Positions 13,801 through 24,600 of a stretch of 64,000 bases of DNA are shown one piece after another; the stretch's first letter is position 1, and each line of letters starts with the position of its first letter. The stretch comes from Owenia fusiformis. Lineage: Eukaryota > Annelida > Polychaeta > Sabellida > Oweniidae. Where the stretch lies: positions 38,379,375-38,443,374 of the forward strand of contig CAIIXF020000005.1 in NCBI GenBank assembly GCA_903813345.2, given 5' to 3'. The position numbers and the translations under genes are program-made. The notes under the pieces were generated by a model. It ran no database searches. It worked only from the letters and a program-made list of their open reading frames with translations, and was not told where the DNA came from.

Positions 13801-14091
13801 AAGGAGGGGTTTCTGGGTCTATCTTCCATGTTAATTACGTAAATTACGACCTTATATATACGGGACATACCCAAGAGGTATTGCTCACCTTCATTGGTGG
13901 TAAACAAAATACAATACAATACAATACAATACAATACAGCACATATCTTTGAATTTGCAATTAATGAGCGGGATTTGGGAACCTCTTGGGCAAAATATTT
14001 GTTGAACACACTTACCTTGTGCTGTTGCAGAAGACAGCAATGAGCTTAAGCACATAATCCAAAGGGTCGTCCACATTCTTAAAGATACCAT
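1784..14091 (-). CDS. gene A: kringle-mucin protein, 3' end outside window
   Basis: Exons in transcription order: 14091-14016 (signal peptide), 13181-12921 (kringle), 11557-11455 and the start of 9535-3236 (six-Cys module), the remainder of 9535-3236 (giant mucin exon), 3096-2967, 2738-2578, 2174-2010 and 1886-1784. They total 7299 nt with phases that join without a break, giving 2433 codons so far. The protein is secreted or membrane-bound: signal peptide, kringle, Cys module, about 120 Thr-rich 15-residue units expected to be O-glycosylated, then Cys-rich segments matching gene B exons 5-8 one to one, with identical lengths for three of the four (130, 161, 165 nt; the fourth is 103 against 94). 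Gene B continues into VWD, EGF and transmembrane exons; whether gene A does cannot be seen. Function is unknown; a surface mucin or barrier role is inference. Confidence 0.88.
2010..2174 (-). CDS. gene A exon 7: conserved extracellular segment
   Basis: Encodes a basic start (CRNKDKTNKET), then VSQAVFGEHTY and STCGINVQDSTWQRHNRIP. It is 165 nt, identical in length to gene B exon 7. Acceptor attgaag, donor gtactt. Confidence 0.88.
2578..2738 (-). CDS. gene A exon 6: conserved extracellular segment
   Basis: Encodes INCTDFIEVIEGGGPKY, then DNNLDDDCLVSVTFDLELG. It is 161 nt, the same length as gene B exon 6 and strongly conserved at both DNA and protein level. No named domain recognised. Confidence 0.9.
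2818..2951. mobile_element. small MITE in gene A intron 5
   Basis: Perfect 17-bp terminal inverted repeats, TAGGGAGTTTAAGCTTG at 2818-2834 and its complement at 2935-2951. A diverged inverted copy of the interior lies at about 2232-2345 in the next intron. The right end is only about 15 bp from the exon 5 donor. A lone matching end (CTTAAACTCCCTA) also occurs near 14555. Confidence 0.7.
2967..3096 (-). CDS. gene A exon 5: second half of six-Cys module
   Basis: Encodes EIEATRECISNKTFSC through RRQQCYVK. It is 130 nt, the same as gene B exon 5. The acceptor is tcctaatttcag and the donor gtatgg, phase 0 at the end. Confidence 0.9.
3236..9535 (-). CDS. gene A exon 4: 6.3-kb mucin exon
   Basis: A single 6300-nt open exon. 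It opens with the second half of a six-Cys module (TIPETISCVTEALFGCSTLQ and on to DSC), then a Cys cluster CTCSCCGCCSPVDC, then about 5.5 kb of 45-bp repeats encoding units like TTEAETTVGPTTIAS, then a second cluster CMCPCVC, and ends with the first half of another six-Cys module (CRQTEAIAC ... ETVC, phase 2). Acceptor gatttttag, donor gtaagc. There is no internal stop. The Thr/Ser density predicts heavy O-glycosylation. Confidence 0.93.
3540..9110 (-). repeat. 45-bp coding minisatellite (about 120 units)
   Basis: The unit reads TTEAETTVGPTTIAS with point variants (VAP, AAQ, VGR, EGE, TQAE, SKAE). Order is maintained throughout, with occasional short units such as one lacking a Thr and one with an extra Thr. 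Blocks of two to six units recur in the same order (for example near 5530-6190 and 6670-7150), showing multi-unit duplication. Confidence 0.93.
10140..11231. mobile_element. mariner-like element 2, long inverted repeats
   Basis: TA duplications at 10138-10139 and 11232-11233, with CGAGGGGTGATCCAAAAGTC ends. The imperfect inverted repeats run about 193 bp (10140-10332 and 11039-11231), ending inward at CCACCCGGAACGGTA. The ends resemble element 1, but the interior repeat is a different sequence. It carries a transposase remnant. Confidence 0.88.
10540..10895 (+). pseudogene. mariner transposase remnant (C-terminal part)
   Basis: Frame pieces show YAQYSLMALCD (degraded PYSPDLAPCD) followed by KVERRKVERKCF. 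After a frame break come LVKRYEKCVQI and GKFVEK, matching the WVKRxEKC...GDYFEK tail typical of mariner transposases. Stops and frameshifts make it non-functional. Confidence 0.7.
11455..11557 (-). CDS. gene A exon 3: first half of six-Cys module
   Basis: Encodes EVCNITAAWGCVKDF and so on, ending PKLC plus two bases of Arg (phase 2). It is 103 nt, exactly as in genes B and C. The module's second half opens exon 4. Confidence 0.92.
11558..12920. other. gene A intron 2
   Basis: Non-coding. The segment at about 12560-12800 contains two similar 'atggcggccatttt' stretches and a GGACGGACGAACGGACA run, which looks like a piece of a dispersed repeat. No exon or RNA gene was recognised. Confidence 0.5.
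12921..13181 (-). CDS. gene A exon 2: kringle domain
   Basis: A complete kringle in one phase 1-1 exon. It has the six kringle cysteines, the NYCRNPD and GGPWCYT motifs, a DP-N-VRW segment and the final ISFC. Kringles bind proteins or lipids; the partner here is unknown. The acceptor is tttctgttttag and the donor gtatgt. Confidence 0.95.
13600..13938 (+). mobile_element. tRNA-derived SINE
   Basis: Starts with a tRNA-like head: A box TAGCTCAGCGG (13606-13616) and B box GATTCGATCCC (13648-13658). About 240 bp of unrelated body follows, ending in an (ACAAT)n tail at 13908-13938. The tRNA part cannot form a clean cloverleaf, and the long body with a short-repeat tail favours a SINE over a functional tRNA. 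It lies in gene A intron 1, opposite to the gene. Confidence 0.75.
14016..14091 (-). CDS. gene A exon 1: signal peptide
   Basis: Encodes MVSLRMWTTLWIMCLSSLLS then SATAQ, a classic signal peptide with cleavage expected near ATA-Q. The exon ends CAAG followed by gtaag, phase 1. Its 76-nt length equals that of gene B exon 1 when the upstream ATG is used in B. Confidence 0.9.
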
Positions 14092-15612
14092 AGAATCAGA
14101 AGAATGGTCAAATTCACCCGTGCATTAATACTCCTTTATAGTGCCACAAGTTAAAAACATGTTCTTTAGGTTTTCAATAATGTCACGTGTTATTCCTTTT
14201 TCTTTCGTTTTATTAGTAGGCTATACAGTCTGGCCTTAGGGTGCAACAGTTACATGTACGACTTCATTATAGAGTGAAGGTATTCACCAGGATAAATAAC
14301 TTATTTGGATTAATGATTAATAGAAAAATATTCAACCTCTCTATTTTTGATATTTAACCAAAAAGTAAAAAGTGGAAAGCCAAAATCTTTAAACCCCGAT
14401 TTTTCTCAGGACACTGCCCGTCTCTTGGTTAGCTGTTTTATAGAGATAAGAGCCATGTTATTAGGATTTCATGTTTTTAAACGGATTCGAACATGACTGT
14501 ATTTACGCCTTCTATAAACAGTGTCTCCGGAAAAAGTAAATGAATAAGAACAGTCTTAAACTCCCTAATAATACCTAGCAAAAACCCGAAATCAGAAGGT
14601 ACATGTAGAATTCAGACACAGTTCGAATACTAACTGTACTTTAAAACCGAATCCTACGGGTTAAGATATGAAATTTGAAGAACAGAGATTTAAGATTACT
14701 AAATGTATTAGATGTAGGGTGGGTTTGAAGGTTAAGACCAATCCTCAAAGATAATGCATGGGGGATGTCTTCACTTTAGTAACGTATCAACTGAAGTAGC
14801 CTACTAAATACGACTGTAATAAATAACATTTACGAAAATTACCCTTTGCCTTTTAAGATTAAGTTCACGATTTTGCATTTAAATATGCATAAACCATCAT
14901 GCTCGGATCGTATAAGGTCGTTAATTAATGAATGACTTTTGTGATAGTACAGTGTTGTTAAACACAAATAAATTTACTGCCAGATAACATTATTGTAGTA
15001 GTCATCTAATTATGTCAAATTAACTTCCACTTACTGCTGTTGGTAACATAGTATCGTCATGTTGGTTAGTGTGGAGTGGTGGAATTACTTCCGGTAAAAA
15101 TAAAGTATATATACCCTTCATGCCTTAGTCACATTTGATCTACGGAAAAGATGTGCCTTGGTGCATAGAGAGTAAAATGTAATGCAGCACAAGGAGACAA
15201 ATACTATCTTATTATTCTAATTTAGTCTATGTTCCTGAGTGGCTAATGAATATAGGTGGCAGTGCCTGGTTGAACCATCTGGATGAATGGCTAGTGTTAA
15301 GAAAGACTTAAAAATTAAATTCAAATTCACCATTTGGAAGTGTTTGTTTAATCATAACAATAGGGTTAATCATTAATAAAACTATTTTTTGAAATAAACA
15401 AATGGTTCCCATGTTTCTCCAGCATTTTCAGAGATGTTAATCACAACACATTGCCTTTCGAATGCTCATAAAGTGATGAAATAAAGAGGGTAGGATTATA
15501 TATCGTACACTAGGAGAAACGTTTCGTGCAATAGGTGGCGTTTCTTGGAATTGTAGCAGAAGGCTGATTTAGGAAAAGGAACTTTTCGATCTATATCTCT
15601 TGCCCTAAATTT
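14092..15612. promoter_or_regulatory. shared upstream region of divergent genes A and B
   Basis: The 1.5 kb between the two start codons has no coding sequence. A TATAAAGG box on the minus strand (14133-14140) lies 42 bp before the gene A ATG. A TATATATA box on the plus strand (near 15105-15112) lies 500 bp before the gene B ATG, implying a long leader or an untranslated exon for gene B. The arrangement would allow shared control elements; that is inference. Confidence 0.45.
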
Positions 15613-15688
15613 ATGCAATGCTCAAAAATGAAAGCGATCCTCTTGGTGATAACCCTAAGTGCATTTTTGTCTTATGCTTCAGCACAAG
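15613..15688 (+). CDS. gene B exon 1: signal peptide
   Basis: Two in-frame ATGs at 15613 and 15628 encode MQCSK then MKAILLVITLSAFLSYASAQ. The upstream ATG gives 76 nt, as in gene A. Donor gtgagt, phase 1. The leader sequence just upstream resembles that of gene C (gcagaaggctgattt against gcaggaggctgattt). Confidence 0.9.
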
Positions 15689-18600
15689 GTGAGTGAAGTT
15701 TTGAATGACTGCATATTTTTATTTATTTCATAATCCCGTTCGATTAAAGAAACGATTGAAAAGAGTTCAGAATAAAATTTTAAAAAAATATCATAATTTT
15801 CAATATTTTTGCTATCATTAAATGCCACGTCTGTCTTCTAAAAAGTCAAACATTCCTGACTTTATTTTAGGTTAATCCCTGATTTTAAGGTTTTCTAGCA
15901 AACCAATGAAAAAGTTTAGTATAGTTTGAACATTTCTGTATCTTAATCTTCAATAAATTCTATGTTTGATCAGAAATCTCGTTTTTCAAAAATCGAGATT
16001 ACAAGGGTGCATTTTGAAAATACTGCCCTGCTAGCTTTTTAAACTCTATCCATTCCACCAAAACTGTTGGTTACATTAAAAACCTACATGAACGCATTAA
16101 TTTAAAACTAAACTAAACAGCAAAATCAATGAACAAACTGCATAATCTTTGAATAGCGTTAAAAATTTGAATTACGTGTAAAATTACGTGAGAATCTTTA
16201 TATTATTTACATATTTTAGCAATCAAGTTAAAAAGTCACACATAAAAGTGATTTGACTTTGAAGCAAGGGGTTGATGTCTATCGGTAATCCTAAGATCTC
16301 TTACCTATTAGTTTAGAGCAATTATACCTTAAACCCTCTGTTCTAAGAGATATTAGACCTTGTCTCGTTATATGCAAATTTTCAAATGAAGCTTCCAATA
16401 AAGGACTTGGAAGGGTCATATAGCGAGTAGACCGTATAGAATGTTTTTATATATAAGGGAGCCTTAATCCCAACGTACAATGGGGCAAAATCCCACTTGC
16501 CCCATCGAGTCCCACTGAGTGCAAATTTTCCAAGAAGCTTCCAATAAAGGATTTAGGAGGGTCATATACCCAACATTCACCAATGGGGCAAAATCCCACT
16601 GGTCCCATCGAGTCCCACCAAATGCAAATTTTTCAATGAAGCTTAATAACAGATAATAATAGATCCTCCTTGGTGAAGATTCGCTTGATCTTGACAATAC
16701 ATGAGTTATCTAAAACGTCTGCTGGAGTGCCCTTCATTGATAAACAAATCTTTGAATTGAGGAATTTACACTGCACTATCTGATATGTTGTCAATTGTTT
16801 CCTAGTCATACTGATCCTGTTTATCACTTGAATGTTTTACCGCGGTGACCTGCAAAATCATAAATAAAACATAACTACAATTGGTCCAATAGGTTAAGCG
16901 TTCCCAAGTTGACAATAAAACACCATATCTTGAATTGTTACTGCACCATGAATAACCTATATATCAAGACCAGTCCTGACAGATTTACCGCTCTAAGATG
17001 TTTGTTAAATCTATGCTCCTCAGTAATTCAGAAAATTCTTCCCATCCCATATCAAGGGCGTAGCCAGACATGATGCAGGCGCGGCAAATGCCCCCCCCCC
17101 CCAAATAAAATTCAACTGTTGAAATGAAGTATTTTAATTAAATTTCATTTAGACTACTGAATCGATTGTCAATGATATATACTGATTGCTCGCACCCTTC
17201 TAACGCAGGGCTCTACGCAGCGCATCGTCCAATCTCCTTCTCCCTTCTTCCCAGAACAGAGTGAATGATGTCTAGGTCCCAGCTGAGTTCAGAGTATGAG
17301 TATTCATTTCTGTTACAGTCTATGCAGAATGCAAGACTTCTCAAGAAGGATGGGAGTATTTAGGGAAACAATCCCAAACGGCTATGGGTCGCCAATGTCA
17401 GAGTTGGACCTCCCAACATTCACACCAACACAATTATAACGACCCAAGTCGGTTCCCTGATGCCACATTGGAAGGTGCGGCGAATTATTGTCGTAACCCG
17501 GACAGAAATGTTGGCGGCCCTTGGTGCTTCACTACGTCAGCAGTGCGCTGGGAATACTGTAACATATCTTTCTGTGGTAGGTTTGATGTGACTTAATGTT
17601 GCCACTGGGCATACTTTCCCATTTATAGTTAAAGCCAAGCCGGTCCAATTGAACTAAACTAATGAATGTAAGCGCAAAGGCGAAAACGCATGAACAATGA
17701 ATAAAAAATGCCGTGAGAAAACGAAAGGAGAATAATCCCTGATTATAAATACTATTGTCCCACGCTATCAAATATTTTAAGGTAAGCAATTCGTTTTGAA
17801 GGATAGGCATTGAAGTGTACATCACAATGTTTTCAAGTATTATTTCATGTTAGTCATCATTTGTTAAAAGGTAAGTAAGCCACTTTTAACTAGTGAGATT
17901 TTTTATTTTCTCATTCAAAATGTAAATTACGAGTAATTCATGACAAAGTGTTTTCAATAACACTTCTTCAAGGTATATGTTTTGATTTATGAAATGATTT
18001 ATGAACATCAAAAAGGTCTGAAGAATTAAAAAAAGATGTTTGCTGATTTGAATTATCCCAAGATTGGTATGTTATTTGTATGCAAGGAGGAGTGGCTCCC
18101 AGAGTGCAATCTCGACATTTTCCTACAATGGATTCGATATAGAAGGATGTCGTGACTACGAATTTCAAAATCACAGCCGCCATTTTTTCACTTCAGAATT
18201 TGAATTGCAAGTTTCGGTTTTATTTCCAAACACGATCAAGATATTAGTACAAATCTTTTGAATCGCTGATTATGAATTTATAGTCAGTTATAATAACGAC
18301 ATTGTTGAGAACATTTTCAATGTTGATATCGATAAAGACCAAGGTCGAATATCTAGTGATATTTCTAATTTCATGTTGATCGATGCTACTTTTTCCTGAA
18401 ATCAGCAGATGCATTGGCGTATGGAATCAATTGTTTATCGGCCACCTCTGTGCTGTACATATTGTTATGCGATAAACACAATACAAATGTATGTCATATT
18501 CCCTAAAGAATATGGGATATTCACTTGCGGTGTATGACATATTCACCTGGAGTATATGTCATACTCATTAACCAATTAAAACGTGATACGGAAATACGCA

Positions 18601-21600
18601 ATTGCATCAATTGTACGAACGGGTAAAAAAGTATAAATTATTATAATGATTACTGAATCAACAGTACAGTGCATTGAATATATCAACTAAGCAGAAGTAT
18701 TTCACACAAATCACACGTAATAAACTAGGTCAATAAATTCAGGATTCATATATTAGAAGCGCTAACTGTATTCGTATTACGGAGTAGTTTTACATTTAGA
18801 GTCGATTTTTGCAACCAAACAAATCGAAACTTTCTGTATCACGTTTTCACCTGCGGTATGTTACTTAAGTGAGTATGACATCGATACCGCAGGTGAGTAT
18901 CGGGTATTCACTGAAATCCATTCACTGCAAAATATGCCGTACTAACCTGCAGAATATGCAATATACCGCATATGAGCATGCCATATTCACCGGCCCGTAT
19001 CACAAATACAGCGCAACCATGAATATACATATGTACACATGTCATATTCAACGTATCACAATTCTTGTAGGAATATGCATCTTCCTACAAGAATTGATTT
19101 GGGAGCATTTTCTGATTCAGATCGATTCATGTTCAGAAAGAACTTCAGTGTAATCATAATGTATATTATATAATCATAATATACACACGGTTAATTATTT
19201 ATATATGTTTATAATTGTTATTCTTTATTACCATATAGAGGTGTGCAATACTACAGCAGCATTGCAATGCATCAACAACGTTGGAGATCAGGTTGCGCAG
19301 GCCATGGCCAGTCCTTGCTACAGCCTACATAAATTCTGCAGGTAGGTTTCAAGCACAAAGCGAAGAGTTACATCTTCAGTAGATATTCTTTACTTATGAA
19401 TTTAGGGTTGATCAATTTTTTCTATAGACCTGAACATACATTCGTAAAGGTTGACCTTATCGTCTTACATATGCATGTTCCATAAATGTAGACTTCGGAA
19501 ATCTTTGTACTACATCAGAGCATGCGCATTACATCATTAACATGCCAACAGCATGAAAATGGATACAAACGACAAAAGGTTTTTAGCACCATACATGTCA
19601 GATGCAATTTTGATTTGCAGAAGTATACCGGAAACCATCGCCTGTGTCTCGGAAGCTTTATTTGGTTGTTCAACACTCCAAAGAGCTTCAATAAAAGGCA
19701 CATTAGACTACGTTCTGAAAGCAATGGATGAAGCATGTCCAAATGAAACGGATATTTCTCCACCCCCAATATGTTTACCTACAACCGCCACTACAGCTGC
19801 AACAACTACAGCTGAAACAGAAAAAGCTGCAACAGATACAGCTGAAATAGATACAGCTACAACTCAAAAAATCGCAATAACAACAAAAGACCTGTCAATA
19901 CAAAACCTAACTACAGCGACTACTACATGTACATGTTCATGTTGTGGATGTTGTTCACCTGTTGACTGCCGGTCAACAGTAAGTACAGCCCCAAACTCCA
20001 CAACTCGAACTGCGGCTTCGACTACCTTAGCAGAGAAATCAACTACTTGGACAACAAGCACAACTCATGAAGCCGATGGTTCATCAACAACTGGTCCGAC
20101 AACTACTGGTATGACAACAACAGACAAAACAACTGCTGAAACGACAAAATTATATCAAACAACTGCTGGTCTTACAACAGATCAAACGACAGTTGGTTCT
20201 ACAACTGTTACAGCAAATCAAACAACTGTTGGTATGACAACAACAGATCGGAAAACTACTGGTTTTACGACAGATCAAACAACTGGTGGGTTGATAACAA
20301 CAGATCAAACAACTGCAGGTTTTACAAAAGATCAAACTACTACTGGTATGACAACCACAGATCAACTAACTACTGGTTCTACAACAACAACTGCTGGTAT
20401 GACAACACCAGATCAACTTACTGCTGGTTCTACAACAGATCAAACAACTGTTGGTATTACAACAACATATCAGACAACTACTGGTTTTATAACAACCAGT
20501 GATCAAACAACTGCTGAATTTACAACAGATCAACCTACTGCTGGTTTGACGACGGATCAAACAACTGCTGGTTTTACGATGGATCAAACAACTGCTGGTT
20601 TTACGACGGATCAAACAACTGCTGGTTTTACAACGGATCAAAGGACTGCTGGTTTTACGACGGATCAAACAACTGCTGGTTCTACAACATATCAAACAAC
20701 TGCTGGTTCTACAACAGATCAAACAACTACTGGTTCTACGACAGATCAAACTGCTGATTTTACGACAGATCAAACTACTGCTGGTTCTATAACAGATCAA
20801 ACAACTACTGGTTTAACAACAGATCAAACAACTGCTGGGTCTATAACAGATCAGACAACTACTGGTTCCACAACAGATCAAACTGCTGATTTTATGACAG
20901 ATCAAACAACTACTAGTTTTACAACAGATCAAGCAACTGCTGGTTTTATAACAAATCAAACAACTACTGGTTTTACAACAGATCAAACAACTGGTGATTT
21001 TACAACCCAAGATCGAACAAATGCTAATATGACAACAACAGGGCAATCGACTGCTGGTTCTACAACAGCAAATCAGACAACTGCTGGTATGACAACAGAC
21101 CAAATAACTCCTGGTATGCCAACAACAGATCAAACAACTGCAGATTTTACAACAGAGCAATCAACAACTGATTCTACTACAGATCAGGCAACTGCTGGTA
21201 TAACAACAACATATCAATCAACTGCTGGTATGACAACAACTGATCAAATAACTACAGATCATACAACAGATCAAACTGTTGGTATGACAAAAATTGGTCA
21301 GACAACTACTGGTTTTACAACAGATCAATTAACCACTAGTATTACAACAGATCAAACAACCACTGGTTTAACAACAGATCAAACAACTACTGGTTTTACA
21401 ACAGATCAAACAACTACTGGTATGGCAACAACAGATCAGACAACTGCTGGTTTTACAACGACAATGCAAACAACTGCTGGTTCTATAATAGATCAAACAA
21501 CTACTGGTATGGCAACAACAGACAAGACAACTGCTGGTTTAACAACAGTTCCAACAACTGCTGGTATGACAACAGAAGATCAAACACCTGCCGGTTCCTC

Positions 21601-24600
21601 AACTACAGATCAGTCAACTGCTAGTTCTACAACAGTTCAGACAACTGCCGGTTCTACAACAGATCAAACAACTACTGGTATGGCAACAACAGATCAGACA
21701 ACTGCTGGTTCTACAACAGTTCAGACAACTGCTGGTTCTACAAAAGATCAAACAACTACTGGCATGGTATGAAAACAACAGATCAGACAGCTGCTGGTAT
21801 GACAACAACAGATCAAACAACTAGTGGTACGGCAAGAACAGATCAGTCAACTGCTAGTTCTACAACAGTTCAGACAACTGCTGGTTCTACAACAGATCAA
21901 ACAACTACTGGTATGAAAACAACAGATCAGACAGCTGCTGGTATGACAACAACAGATCAAACAAATGCTGGTATGGCAACAACAGATCAGACAACTGCTG
22001 GTTCTACAACGGATCAAACAACTACTGGTATGAAAACAATAGATCAAACAACTACTGGTATGACAACAACAGATCAGACAATTGCTGGTTTTACGACAGA
22101 TCAAACAACTGGTGGTTCTACAACGGATCAAACAACTGGTGGTTCTACAACAGATCAAACGACTACTGGTTTTACAACAGATCAAACGACTACTGGTATG
22201 ACAACAACAGATCAAACAACTGCGGGTTTTACGACAGATCAAACAACTGGTGGTTCTACAACGGATCAAACAACTACTGGTATGAAAACAACAGATCAAA
22301 CAACTGCTGGTATGACAACATCAGATCAAACAACAGCTGGTATGACAACAACAGATCAAACAACTGCAGGTTCCACAAAAGATCAAACAACTGCTGGTAT
22401 GACAACAACAGATCAAACAACTGCAAGTTTTACAACAGATCAAACGACTACTGGTATGACAACAACAGATCAAACAATTGCTGGTTCTACGACAGATCAA
22501 ACAATTGCTGGTATGACAACAACAGATCAAACAACTACTGACATGAAAACAACAGATCAGACAACTGCTGGTTTTACGACGGATCAAACAACTGCTGGTA
22601 TGACAACAACAGATCAAACAACTACTGGTATGAAAATAACAGATCAGACAACTGCTGGTTTTACGACGGATCAAACAACTGCTGGTATGACAACAACAGA
22701 TCAAACAACTGCTGGTATGACAACAGCAGATCAAACAATTACTGGTTCTACAACAGATCAAACTACTACTGGTATGAAAACAACAGATCAAACAACTGCT
22801 GGTTTTACGACGGATCAAACAACTGCTGGTATGACAACAACATATCAAACAACTAATGGCTTTACAACAGATCAAAAAACAGCTGGTATGACAACAACAG
22901 ATCAAACAACTGTTGGTTCTAAAACAGATCAAACAACTACTGATATGAAAACAACAGATCAGACAGCACCTGGTTTTACGACGGATCAAACATCTGCTGG
23001 TATGACAACAACATATCAAACGACTGCTGGTATGACAACAGCAGATCAGACAACTGCTGGTATGACAACAGCAGATCAGACAACTGCTGGTAAGACAACA
23101 GCAGATCAAACAACTACTGGTATGAAAACAACAGATCAAACAACAGCTGGTATGACAACAACAGATCAAACAACTGTTGGTTCTAAAACAGATCAAACAA
23201 CTACTGATATGAAAACAACAGATCAGACAGCACCTGGTTTTACGACGGATCAAACATCTGCTGGTATGACAACAACATATCAAACGACTGCTGGTATGAC
23301 AACAGCAGATCAGACAACTGCTGGTATGACAACAGCAGATCAGACAACTGCTGGTAAGACAACAGCAGATCAAACAACTACTGGTATGAAAACAACAGAT
23401 CAAACAACTGCTGGTATGACAACAGCAGATCAAACAACTGTTGTTTCTACGAAAGATCCAACAACTACTGGTATGACAACAGCAGATCAAACAATTGTTG
23501 TTTCTACAACAGATCAAACAACTACTGGTATGAAAACAACAGATCAAACAACTGCTGGTTTAACGACGGATCAAACAACTGCTGGTTCTACAACAGATCA
23601 AACAACTACTAGTATGAAAACAACAGATCAGACAACTGCTGGTATGAAAACAACAGATCAGACAACTACTGGTTTTACGGCGGATCAAACAACTGCTGGT
23701 ATGACAACAACAGATCAAACAACTACTGGTATGAAAACAACAGATCAGACAACTGCTGGTTTTACGACGGATCAAACAACTGCTGGTATGACAACAACAG
23801 ATCAAACAACTACTGGTATGACAACAGCAGATCAAACAACTGCTGGTTCTACAACAGATCAAACAACAACTGGTATGAAAACAACAGATCAGACAACTAC
23901 TGGTATGAAAACAACAGATCAGACAACTGCTGGTATGACAACAACAGATCAAACAACTACTGGTATGAAAACAACAGATCAGACAACTACTGGTTTTACG
24001 ACGGATCAAACAACTGCTGGTATGACAAGAACAGATCAAACAACTACTGGTATGAAAATAACAGATCAGACAACTGCTGGTTTTACGACAGATCAAACAA
24101 CTGGTGGTATGACAACAACAGATCAAACAACTGCTGGTATGACAACAGATCAAACAACTACTGGTAATAAAACAACAGATCAAACAACTGTTGGTTCTAC
24201 AACAGATCAAACAACTACTGGTATGAAAACAACAGATCAAACAACTGCTGGTTTTACGACGGATCAAACAACTGCTGGTATGACAACAACATATCAAACA
24301 ACTTCTGGCTTTACAACAGATCAAACAACAGCTGGTATGACAACAACAGATCAAACAACTACTGGTATAAAAATAACAGATCAGACAACTGCTGGTTTTA
24401 CGACAGATCAAACAACTGCTGGTATGACAACAACATATCAAACAACTACTGGCTTTACAACAGATCAAACAACAGCTGGTATGACAACAACAGATCAAAC
24501 AACAACTGGTATGAAAACAACAGATCAGACACCTGCTGGCTTTACAACAGATCAAACAACTACTGGAATGAAAACAACAGATCAAACAACTGCTGGTATG

